A DNA stretch of 64,000 bases, taken from assembly GCA_930367215.1 (NCBI GenBank), contig OV884059.1:231507803-231571802 (forward strand). The letters run 5' to 3'. Each line of letters opens with the position of its first letter. Within the stretch, counting starts at the first letter, position 1. The notes under the pieces were generated by a model. That model was not told the origin of the DNA, ran no database searches, and saw nothing but the letters and a program-made list of their open reading frames with translations. The DNA comes from Pollenia angustigena. Taxonomy: Eukaryota; Arthropoda; Insecta; Diptera; Polleniidae. The translations under genes and the position numbers were made by a program. Positions 19,701 through 31,700 of the stretch are shown piece after piece.

Positions 19701-22700
19701 TTTATGAGCAAAATACTCCAAAAATGGGCTAAAAAAAACATCAACATTTTTATAAAAACTTAAATTTTAGGGCTGCCATATGTCATATGGATATGACTTA
19801 TATACCAAAATATCGGAAATTCGTATGAGTTATAACCGAAATACTGGGGTCTAATCACTGCATACGTTATCGAGCAAAATTGATCGAAATTATTAATTTT
19901 GGTATCTTGAAACTCGATATCGAATGAAATGTATTGAATTTGAAATAATAGCATTCGACATCGAGTAACTCGACATTACATTTATCGAGTTTTCATTCGA
20001 TACGCCAGTGTCTATCGTATGCAAAAAAATTCAATAGTTTATTCGATACGATAGCGGTGATTAGACCCTTGAATTCCCAAAAATTACTCTTTTTATACCC
20101 TTAACCGAAGGTAGAAAGGGTATATATAACTTTGTCATTCCGTTTGTAATTTCTACAGTTTTTGTCTAGTTGCTCTGTATTCTGCTTGCACAATGGTGAA
20201 GGGTTTATAAGATTCGGCACAGCCGAATGTATCACTCTTACTTGTTTTATTTTGTATTTGGTTTTCTTAAATTTGGTTTCCCAATTTCGACAGTTATCGA
20301 TAATTCTATATTAGCAAAACCGTTTTTGGAAAAAAGTGTTGCAGAAATACCTTTAAATTAAGTTTTTTGTTAATTTTGTGCAAAAAGTGTAACAATAGCT
20401 TGGTCAAAATAAATAAGTAAATATGTATATACATTTTACTCTTTGTAATATTTTATAACTTTTCATTTTTATTTATTTGTTATAGCATTTAATTAAATGT
20501 AAATCTAAAGTTAAACTAATAAAGGTAAGTTCAGACTGATAAAATATTTGATAGCAAACATCAAATATTTTATTAACGTAGTCTGAACACAAAATATTTT
20601 TGAGAGTCAAATAAAATAACAGTTGATTTTGAGCAAATAAAAGTATTTGCCGGCAAATAAATATTTGTCCAATGTGAACATAGTGTAAACACAAAAAAAC
20701 AAAAATTTTAGTAATTATTGAGCAAATATTTATTTGATATTACAAAAAAAGTGTAAGAGCAAACAATGACAAATAATTTTAGCCATGTTCCCGATAGAAG
20801 CAATTTTTGCTGTAATTTTTCGGATTGTTTACAGTTTTAAAGATTTTTAATAACACTGTGCTAGAAATTGATTCAGCGTACCCAAATTAGGTTAAAACGC
20901 CAGGTGCTTAGCTTGTCTCAAAAAAAAGTGTCAATTTCTTGTACAGGGTAAATTTTCGCGAATTTCCGCTAATTTAGCAATTTTTATCGAATTTCTGTCA
21001 TTCCTTATAGTTTTAGGCACTTTTAATAAATTTTATGGCTTGTTTAAAATATCTAAATTTTTCGCTATTTTTGCAAATTTTTTTTTAAAAATAATTAGTA
21101 TCGTGGTTATTTTGTTGAACTATTTATGGTTTTTAATCCAAATTTTCAATATTTTTAATTAGGCTTAAGTTTTTTCTTTTTGTTTTTTAACCGATTTAGC
21201 GATTTCAAATATATTTTATTGTCTTCCAGTTTTTTTTTCCTCTTTTACATTCTTCTGTTCTAACCAGTGTTCGAAAATAAACACTAAATATCGTTCTTTA
21301 ATGTTCGGTTCGGTATATTTGTGGAAAACACAAACGCTAATAGTGTTTGTGTAGAAATTCATTAAAAAAAATAACGTTTCCCCGTTTGTCATCTTTCGAA
21401 CACAAAAATAATGCTGTTTTCATCATACTCAACAAATGATGAGAACATTAAATTCCGTTCGGTTTTTTTTTGAAAATCCACGAACTTCAATGTGTTCGGT
21501 TCGGCTCGTTAATGTTCGTCGCTTTTTGCTGATAAAAAAAACCAAACATTTTTTACAAAAACAAAATAAACACACGAAAAAAACATTATAGAACATTAAA
21601 ATATAATGTTTTTCTACAGTATCACTACAATTGTTCTGTTTTTTAACGAAGAACCGAACATTATATAATGTTCGGTTCTTTCTTGAAAATAGTTACGAAC
21701 GGTATTAAGGTTTGTGTATGTTTACACAAACACTAAAAAAATAGATATCGTTCTTCGGTGTGTGAGCCGAACGCTAAATAATGTGCTGTTTATTTTCGAA
21801 CACTGGTTCTAACACCTAACACTTTAAGAGATGCTGCTCCCCAGAGTAAAACAAATAAATTAGTTTCTGCGCTCATTTTTACTATTTGTGAAATATATTT
21901 TTATTTTTGAACGCTTTCATTAACAGTGATGCCAACTTTTTGAGAGCAAAAAGCACTTTAAAATTTAAAAAAAGCACTAAAAAGCACTATTTTGAACAAA
22001 AAAAAGCGTCAAAAAGCACTAAGCCATTTTTTAAATTTAATTAAACACAAAATAAGTTGCATTCGGCTGTGCCGAATATTATATACCTCCAAAATTAAAA
22101 AAAGGCGATGGCGTTGATGGGTGACCATTTTCATTTAAAATTAAATATACAGGTATGTGATGAAAATCAATCGATTTCAAAACGACCGTTTTTAAAAGGT
22201 GTGATGAATTTCGAACGATTTTAAAATCTATTTCTGAATCTGGCCTGTTGCAATTACCGAAAATTTGCAGTGACCGACCATTCTTTATAAAACTTAATGA
22301 CAGCCCAAGTTTTAATAAAAAAAATATGTTGTCAACGCTAAAAAGTAAACGTTTTGTAAAATTTCCAAATTGCTAGGAAGCCTAGCTCTAACCTCGTAAA
22401 TAAAGTTTTTGGTAAAACGAATGCAACTTTCTTATATCACTTTTTTTATCATTTGAAACCTTAAAATCTTTATAGGCCTTCCCAAAATTGTACTCCAAAT
22501 AGCAAATCTCATCTTAATCATTCTGAATATAATCGAAGTTTTAAAAAATGGTACAAAAAAAAAATAAATATTGTAAAATGCACTTAAAAGTACTGTGAGA
22601 AATTATGAAAAGCACTATAAATACCCGCTTTTCAAAAACGGGTGTTTAACAAAATTTCGGGTATTGCATAACCAAAAAAGCACCAAAAAATACCCGAAAG

Positions 22701-25700
22701 GCACCAAAATGGCAACACTGTTCATTAAATAATTATTTGATGCAAATATTTGTTTAAGTCTGAACGCATGGCAAACATCAAGGCGGATTTCAAACATGAT
22801 TAAATTTATTTTATTTAACACTATTTGCAACTGTTTTACCAAACAAAAATTGTCAAGTATTTGAGCGTAGTTCGAACAATATGTGCGTTCGTTTACTTTT
22901 CCAGTCAAATCCAGTAGGTGAGTAATATGAAAATTTATGTGTACGCGAACACATTTCAGTAAAATCCAGTACAAATTTGTACAAATTTTGCAGTAAACGA
23001 ACGCAGCTATTAAACAAAATATTTTTTTGTTTCATACAGTTTAAAGCAAATGACAGAACAAAAATCTTCGTCAAATATTTCATTAGTCTAAACGTACCTT
23101 TAATGTTATTGACATTAACGTCGACAAAAACGTACAGGTATAGAATAAAATATAGTATCAAAATTAAAAAAAAACAAGTAAGAAAGTATAGTCGGTCAAG
23201 CCCGACCATATGATACCCTACACCGCAGTATTTATCTATGTTTTTAAACTTTATTAAATTCGGTTTGCAAGTTTGTGAGAGGCAGAAATTGCCCCCTACC
23301 TCCTCTTGTGGTCCTATTTTTGAAAAACTGTATAGCTTATGTATCTTTATAGATATGGAAATATCTGTTTTAAATTTCATTAAAATCGGTTTGAGAGGCA
23401 GATATTGCCCCCATTTCCCCTCGTGGTACTATTTTTTACAAAATGCATACATTTTGTGTCCATATAGATATGGTTCTATCTATGTTTTAAATTTCATTAA
23501 AATCGGTTTGATAGTTTCTGAGAGGAAGAAATTTCCCCCTATCTTTCCTCGTGGTCCTATGATACGGCTCATTTTCAATAGGCTTGGTCCTTGTGCCAAT
23601 AAGAATCTATGTCCCAAATTTTATCAAATTATCCCCAAAATTGCGACCTGTACTTTGCGCACAAGGTTACATGGACAGCTAGCCAACCTGCCAGCCACCC
23701 GACGGACATCGTTAGTTCGACTCAGAAAGTGATTCTGATATTTAAAGGCGTTACACACATCAGCACAAATGCATAATACCCTCTCCACTATTGTGGTGTT
23801 GGTATAACAATAGATACAGTCTTCAGGAAATAGCTCTATATCTCTGGATAGGTCATTGCCTTTTGTACAAAACGACCTTGAGCCAATGTCATTAAAAACT
23901 CTGCCAACGAAAAAAAAAAACTGTTATATCGTCGAGGGCAATTTTTGCCCACAATGGTAAGGATTTTCATCATGTTTCATCAGATCGTCAAGCAAGGTGG
24001 CGCAGAATTAATGGTATAAGGTTGCTTCTCGTCGTATGGTGCTGTTGTCCTATTTATCGTATTACTGTGTCACTTAGATGTGTTTTCTAGCAGGATAAAG
24101 ACTTCAAACACACATCCTGCTGTGTTAGATATTGGATTTCGAAAATAGTATAACTCCCATAAACTGGCCAAACCTTAAACCTGAATACCTTTGGTAGATG
24201 TTAAAACAAAGAGTTATTAAGCAAACTTTTCAAAATAAAGATTTACTTTTTCATTTTGGGTAAAGAACGTGGAATGAAATCCGTCAGAATACCAGCCGTA
24301 AACTTATTAGCATTCTGACAAGGAGATCACACAAAATTTTTAAAAATAATGGAGAATACACTGTATATTAATCAAAAAATAAACTATAACAAAATTCGCT
24401 TTAATATATTGAGCTATAATTATTTATTAAATAAGGATGATTTAATGTACTTATTATTTTCTCCACAAATTTTTTTTTATTTAAAATTTTATCTTATTCA
24501 TTTCACAAAAAATTAAGTTTACGCTTTTTTAAGGCCCAAATACACTGGTCAAATTCCCATCCAGCATTAAAGGCCCAAATACACTTGTCAAATGCTTGAC
24601 ATCAAGCTCGTGTACGTGTGCTTGACATCAAGCTCGTGTACGTGTGCTTGACATTAGAACATACATTTGCTGGATCAGCTGTCAAGCATTCATTTTGCAT
24701 TTTATTTTGAAGTGACAACAACAGGAGCAAAAAATATTAAAATATAGATAAAAAGTGTTTAATTGTCATTACACACTTTTAACTGTGTTGCTTTTTAATA
24801 AATAAAAAAAAAATTGAAGAAGAGGAGAAAATTATTAAATAACATTTTTTTCCTCCAAAACATATTTTTCTTTTCATCCGACATTTTTAGCGTCTGTTCG
24901 GTTTGAAATCACGTTTAAAGTGTGTGGGTGCTTGAAGAGTAACGCCAATACATTCATCGAAATCACTCGTCAAGCATGCTAAATATCTAAATTTTTTGAC
25001 TTTCCATCAAGCATCGTCGGTGTCACACATACAAACTCATTTTCATTAATACACCCTTAAGGCCCAAATACACTGGTCAAATTCCCATCCAGCATTAAGG
25101 GTGTATTAATGAAAATGAGTTTGTATGTGTGACACCGACGATGCTTGATGGAAAATCAAAAAATTTAGATATTTAGCATTATTGACGAGTGATTTTGATG
25201 AATGTATTGGCGTTACTCTTCAAGCACCCACACACTTTAAACGTGATTTCAAACCGAACAGACGCTAAAAATGTCGGATGAAAAGAAAAATATGTTTTGG
25301 AGGAAAAAAATGTTATTTAATAATTTTCTCCTCCTTTTCTTAAATTTTTTTTTTATTTATTAAAAAGCAACACAGTTAAAAGTGTGTAATCACAATTAAA
25401 CACTTTTTATCTATATTTTAATATTTTTTGCTCCTGTTGTTGTCACTTCAAAATAAAATGCAAAATGAATGCTTGACAGCTGATCCAGCAAATGTATGTT
25501 CTAATGTCAAGCATTTGAAAAAGAGAAAAGGTACCAACTTTTTCCGTTTTTGCGTCATAAGAAGTACCCTATCTGTGCCACATGTCGTGTTGCCAAAACT
25601 TGGTGACTAATGGCGTTTTCTTTTCTAAAAAAAGTGTTGCATAAGTGTAACATATGACTTGGCAACATTTTTAAATGCTCCCCTAATTTTTAAGAAGTGT

Positions 25701-28700
25701 TGCATATTTTACGTTTACAAAAGAACACAAATTTCGGTATAAAATAATTCGCCTTGATCTAGTGCTGCACTCATACCCCTTTAATTAAAATGAGTGTTGA
25801 ACATGTAGCATTTTTTTAATTTTAAAAGGAACATTATCAGAAAAGGACGCTTTACACTTTTAGAATAACACAAGTTTTTCAGAAAAGAACATTAAAAAAT
25901 GTAAAAGGCAGAATAAATGCAGACTTTTACAGAACAATGTTCGAATTTTGTTTTTGTTTTAAATGTTATTTTCTATGCGAACGATGACGTTCGATATCGT
26001 TAAACAGGCAGTTAATCAGAAAAGAAAACGCCACAAAACTGGCTAAATTTATGGAAAAAAATAGCTAAAAATTGGCTAAAAACTTTTTTAGCCTAACCCA
26101 TGAACAAACTGACCCGATTCTGAAAATAAAGCTTAAAAAACATGCGCATCTCTCGGTTTTTTAGATCAATTCATTTCGCATTTTTACGCGCAATTTAACT
26201 TTTAATGTAAATCCAACTGTCTATCACTTGCAGAAGTTTCGATTACACCCACATCCGTTGATTGAGATGCCAGATTGTTTGCTTAAATACTTCGTATTGT
26301 TCTCAGATGTAATGTGTAAAAATGATCACACTTCTTTCATTTTAATACAATTTCATATAATATTACTATAGAGCAACAATATATTAAAATGTATTTAAAT
26401 TTAAGTAATGTGATCATAACCTTTAAACCCGTGGACCGATTTTGCTAATATTTTACACTTTACATCTTACATAGCATTTACACGTGAAAATAAATTTCTT
26501 GAAAGTCGCAATAGACTCACACTTTTTCACTAACACACACATAATTTTGGTACTTTCAGTCAATCGGCTGTTTCTTCGTTTTTTCGTTGATAAAACGTAT
26601 ATACTTGCAAGCAGGCGCGGATTCAGGGGGGGTGAAATAAGGAAATTTCCCCCCCGTAAATTATAAAAATATGTTGGGCGATTCTATTCTAGACAACTTT
26701 TAACATCAATTTTGAAATCACACTATTTGACACTTTTTGATGCCAATTTAAAGTAAAATATCTATATTTTATAATAATATAATTTTTTTAGACGTAAGCT
26801 TAAATATAAATTTGTTGTTCACTTCGCATCATTAAGATTCATAGATTTGGCGCGAACAGAAAATGCATTGAATGTTGCACCCGTAATGGCTTAAAGAGAA
26901 AATTTCTTATTATTGGATTATATTTCTCTACGATGTTTGATTTGATAATCATCGTCTGATATCTCATCTTTCACAATAAAAAAGAATAATACAATAAAAG
27001 TTTAAAACTTAACAGAGTTTTGTGTTTTTGTGGTATGATCTTATGAAAGTGGGCCGATTTGGTTGCACCCGTCATGCACTTTAAAGCTATCTCGTGGCTA
27101 TTTGATCGTTTCATATAAATTCTTGTAAATAGATAACAATAGTATAAAAAAAATGTTACCCCTTCTAGAAATAACTTAATTGCAAATGTGTTTCTTTCTA
27201 TTAGTAAAAGACGTTTAAAGCGTCTAAATGTTGCACCCGTCAGAATAGAATCGCCCTGTTTTGTTTATTTCGATAAACATTAATATTATCTTTTTTTAAT
27301 GTACAAAATTTTTGGAAATCCCAGCAAGGTTTTTTTTTTGTTTTTTTTTATTGAATCTCTAACGAAATTTTCAATAAATATTCAAATCTTCATCCTAATA
27401 GTTATTTATTAGATATTTTCAATGAAACATCTAGTTTACTGTATTCAAATACTTATTATTCTACATTCAATCCCAGCAGATGGCATCTATGTATAACCAA
27501 AGGTTGAATTATTAAAAAGCCTTAGTATTTGCAATATTTATGTTTATATGAATCAAAATTCTATTCGATAATCTTTGACGAAAGCACGGATTTGTCGGGG
27601 AAAAGCCAGATTTCCTTATCTTTAAAATATTTCAACATACAACAAAAATTTGAAGAGGCTTCAAAGGATATGGATGACGTTGATGTGTCAAGTGATGCGA
27701 AGGCACTATCATCAATAGTTCTTAAAGCTTTGACAAATTTTGGTCTTAACCTAAAAAATTGTGTAGGAGTTGGAACAAATGGGTGTCCAATGCTGTCAGC
27801 AATGAAGTTATTAAAAAAGTCTAATTCCTAAAAGAAAGATGAATATAAGAGAACTCTAAAATCACTTATTCGCAGCTTAAAAATTTTGTAATTTTTTGAT
27901 AAAAGTCGTGAACCCTTTGTGACGCACACCTTACAACGCATGCTACAGTTTTTCAGTACTATATAATAAACCCAATTTTATTTATTTTAACAAAACAAAT
28001 TACATATATAAACTAATTTTGTGATCATTAATGAATGTACGAATGAATATCAATCTTTTTTTTTGAACGAAATTTATATTGTGATGAGTCTGCTGTAAGT
28101 GCTATTTTAAGCTCAAAAAGCACCTAAAATAATAATTAATTCGTGTATAACATTAAGAGATCAGGGGTGGGGTGGTATTTGGTAAAAGTTATTGTATTAA
28201 TGATCGTCGAAATACATATTTTTTAATATAAAAATTAAATTATACATCTAGTCTTATATTCCATTAAAAAAATTTATTTTGAAAATTTTTGGTTTGTGGA
28301 CTGGGTTTGAGATGAGCCCATATACCATTTATTTTAAAACCACAACTAGCTGATGAGCTGATTATGTTTGATAAACGAGATTAACACATTTTAACTTGAG
28401 CCTGAACTGTTGCATTGGCAACAAACATGGAAAATATCTGAAAATCCATCAGATAACGTTGTAGTTGCTTTAATTAACTGTGATGAAGATATCTACCCAA
28501 ATCTTAGAAAAATATTTCAACTTTTCTTGTCAATGCTCGTCAGTAATGCTACGAGCGAGAGGTCATTTCCTACCCTTCGTCGAATAAAAACATGGCTCAG
28601 ATCAACAATGACAAACTGAACATAGACTGTACTATCTAAATTTGCCTCACAAGGAAATCATAAATTGCTTATTTAAAAAGATTAGTTTATTTTAATTTAT

Positions 28701-31700
28701 ATTGAATATTTTATTTAACCTTATTGTTGAGTTTTTTTAATATAATATACACAAATTGATTTTAATAAACTTTTAAAAACAAATTTTTTTTGTATCATAA
28801 AAAATTTCCCCCCCCTAAGGCTCAAGCTGGATCCGCGCCTGCTTGCAAGAAAGTACTTTCACGTGTAAAGGCCAGGTTAGAACAGTACGAAATTATTGTA
28901 AAAATTAGGGCTGTACGATACCGAAGAAATATCGCCGATTACAATACCAATACGAATATAAAATTAAAAATTAGAAATTTAATGTAAAATTAACAAAACT
29001 CAATGACAGAGTTACAGTGGACAAAATTTAAAACTTCATGAAAAATTTGATGATTTTTTGCAATTTTGCTCATTTCAAGTTATTACAAAAACAAAAATGT
29101 TTAAGTTTTTTTTCACTTACGACGTAAGCCTATTTCAATACGAACATTTTGGGCGGTGCGCAAAATGACCCCAGGATATGGCCCCAAAAGGAAAATGAAA
29201 AACGGCCCCAAAATTTTACATAAGACACAACAACACGCAATTTTGGCGCAATTTTTTTGTTTTTTTTTTGGGTTATTTTTCATTTTTTCATTTAAAGTGG
29301 AATGAAAAATGACCCCAATATCAAGGAATGAAAAATGGCTGCAAATAAAATCACAATTTTTTACTTTGGGGCTATTTTTCGTCTACTAATAAAAAAATTT
29401 TAAGAAATGTAAAATCACCCCAAACATGTAGTGAAGCTTTATTGAGCGAAGCAAGTGTTTGTTATACCAAAGAGAAGAAAATCTTTACACACGGCCGAAG
29501 GCCGGAAGCTTTAATTACCGAAGCCAGTGTTCGTTATACCATAGAGAAGAAAATCCTTGCGCCTGGCCGAAGGCCGACTATAACGTGAAACTTTAGTAAG
29601 CAAAGCCAGTGTTCGTTATACCATAGAGAAAAAAATCCTTGCGCATGGCCGAAAGCCCAACCATGCTACCAATCGTACGATTTTTAAAACCAAAACTGTA
29701 TAATTATCCGGATCTTGAAATCGGGATTCTTAATTTGGAATTTTTAGTTTCGGGCATATGAACTCCATCGAAAATGTTTAATGTAACTTTCTTTGTGTTC
29801 TTTTTTGGGGTTCAGTTCATTATAAATTTTGAGGTAATTTTTCATAATGAAGAATAACCCTAAATTTAGGGTCATATTTCATTTTATTTTTAGGGTTATT
29901 ATTCATTTTTTTGGGGTAATTTTTCATTAAAAAAATGGGGCCATATTGCATTATGAAAAATATCCCCAAATTTGGGGTAAATTTTCATTTATTTTTTGGG
30001 GCCATATTTCGCAGCGCCAACATTTTGTGCCCAATTGGATCCAGATCGGAGCAAAAATAATAAAGTTACAGAAGATTAATAGAATTGATCCACTTTTCGA
30101 TTTGAATCAAATCCATGAAAAACACAAGTAAATAAACAAAGCTAAAGTTTTAGTAACAATAAAAGCTTAAAACTATTGAATTGCTATGTGGGTTAATTCA
30201 CTAAATCTTCTGTAGCTTTGTCATGTTTGCACAAATCTAAGTATGTTTTGTTGGGCGCAAAATGCTCATATTAAAATAATCTAATCTAATTTAATAACGC
30301 CAGTAAACAAGCGGATCTGCGTCATAATACAAAACTACAAAATCTAAGATATATCGTCAGCTCAGAATTGGTTTGGCGCATATGCCAAAAAGTCGGAGTG
30401 GAGAAAAACGACAAAGAAGATTTACATGAAGATTTCTCAAAATGTACCCGATAGATTTTTTTATATTTTTACCACTGCTTCCGGTTTATGTTTTGAAGAA
30501 AAATGTAAATTTTTGCGCACTTTCATGAATAAAGTTAGAATTTAATTTTTTTTTTTTGAAAATTAAAAATATTGTTTTGTGACGCATACGCCACTTTTCT
30601 AAAAAAAAATTAAAAAAGTGACTTTTTGTGCTTCATACGTATACTTATTGCGTATACTCATCATCGTACAGCCTAAACGCCTGAAGCTAAAGACTTGAAA
30701 TTTGGACCGGAGGTGGATCTCTCCCCATATCGATCCACTAAGACGGGATTTTTATGTTTAGGGAATAAAAAAGGGTAAATACGGAAACCTTTTATCTCCA
30801 AAACTAAAAGAGATACAAAAAACTGTAAAACATATCTGTTTGGACGTGGAGTTTTTTGCCCTATGATGGTTTTCTCCACATAAGGTTTTTTTTATATATT
30901 TGAATTTATTTTTTTTTTATCCTTGAATTATACTTATAAACTTATATTCATAAATTAATTATTATTTGTTAATTTGTCTTTTAACTTTAACTTTATTTAA
31001 AAATTTAATTATTCGATGAATTTGCGTATCCCTAATATTAAAATATCAATATTAAACATACATGATAATGATTATACATGGTATCCACAAAATGTTAAAT
31101 GTAACTGTTCAGCTGGAAAGAAAAGAAAATGTACAAATGAAATAAATAATAAAATAAATAGTTACAGTTGTTGAATACTTACAAATCGAGATAGTTTCGT
31201 TTTTATTAAATTCGGAAAAAATCATTTTAAACCTTCCAAATATTTTAGTATTTTGAAATTCATAATTTACTTGAATTTCAATTTTTGTTTTGTCCTTAAA
31301 AAATATTAAGGATTTTCAATATCGTCGTTCTTTTGAAAAATAAGTGGACAGGTGTGTGGTACTTTTTTGAATTCGGCTCTTTTAGGGTGAAAACGGGTAA
31401 AACCTGAATTTTAGTACGTTTTTGTCAGCCCATCTATCTTTTGATCCAATAAACCTAGAAATAAAGTTTATACGACATTCGAAACTTATCAAAAAAATAC
31501 GAATGCAAGTTTGGTACTTTTTCGAAATTCGAACGTTTAAGGGGTGAAAATCGTAACTATTTTTGGTACTTTTTTACAAAACATTTTGCATTTTGCAATT
31601 TTTGATACTATAATGGGGGAAAAAAAGTACCAAAATGTGAAATACGGGAAATTTAATATCTTTCTTCAGCTTTTTGGTTTTACAACTGGTATTTTTTAAT

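Larger units (their letters stand above)
15288..20250 (-). repeat. Ladder of duplicated dispersed-repeat units
   Basis: The head TTTTTATACCCTTCACC recurs near 15288, 17480, 18770, and as TTTTTATACCCTTAACC near 20090. The block ends in the inverted tip CGGCACAGCCGAATG...CTTACTTGTTTT (about 20212-20248), which is the reverse of the CAAGT...ATTCGGCTGTGCCG tip at 3873. The units are about 1.1-1.3 kb and share ACCCCATAAAGTATATATATTC, GTCCGTCTGTCCGTC and GTGGGCGGGATTGGAG words. A further internal duplication repeats the 18060-18300 segment at 18510-18760. Inserts within it are the palindrome at 15327 and the MITE at 19847. No coding capacity; frames in this stretch are accidental. Confidence 0.7.
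20521..23101. mobile_element. Composite TIR element with AAAGGTAMGTTYAGACT ends
   Basis: The left end AAAGGTAAGTTCAGACT (20521) and the right end AGTCTAAACGTACCTTT (ending 23101) are inverted repeats. Both are followed inward by AAATATTTGA-type words, and AAT is on each outer side (candidate duplication). Two hAT-type MITEs (21265 and 21924) are nested inside. A third inverted pair, GCGTTCGTTTACT / AGTAAACGAACGC (22885 and 22991), marks another small insertion. No transposase remains. Confidence 0.55.
26612..28841 (+). mobile_element. hAT transposon with decayed transposase (TSD CTTGCAAG)
   Basis: The ends CAGGCGCGGATTCAGGGG and (inverted) CAGGCGCGGATCCAGC bound 2,230 bp. The perfect 8-bp duplication CTTGCAAG flanks it (26604-26611 and 28842-28849), matching the hAT target nTnnnnAn. 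Transposase remnants at 27529-27831 and 28410-28619 are in the same direction. The middle is AT-rich and contains stop-filled sequence, so the element cannot move by itself. Confidence 0.9.
26477..28868. mobile_element. Small TIR element split by a hAT insertion
   Basis: TTTACACGTGAAAAT (26477) pairs with TTTCACGTGTAAA (ending 28868). Removing the hAT element and one 8-bp duplication leaves a MITE of about 155 bp. A relative at 61968-62091 shares CACTCTTTTTCACT, ACTTTCAGCCAATTGGCT and inverted GTTTCCACATGCAA ends. Confidence 0.55.

Noticed and set aside
22853..23380. 175-residue minus-strand frame
   Set aside because: It crosses the boundary of two different repeats (the end of the 20521 element and the 23167 repeat), so it cannot be an old gene.
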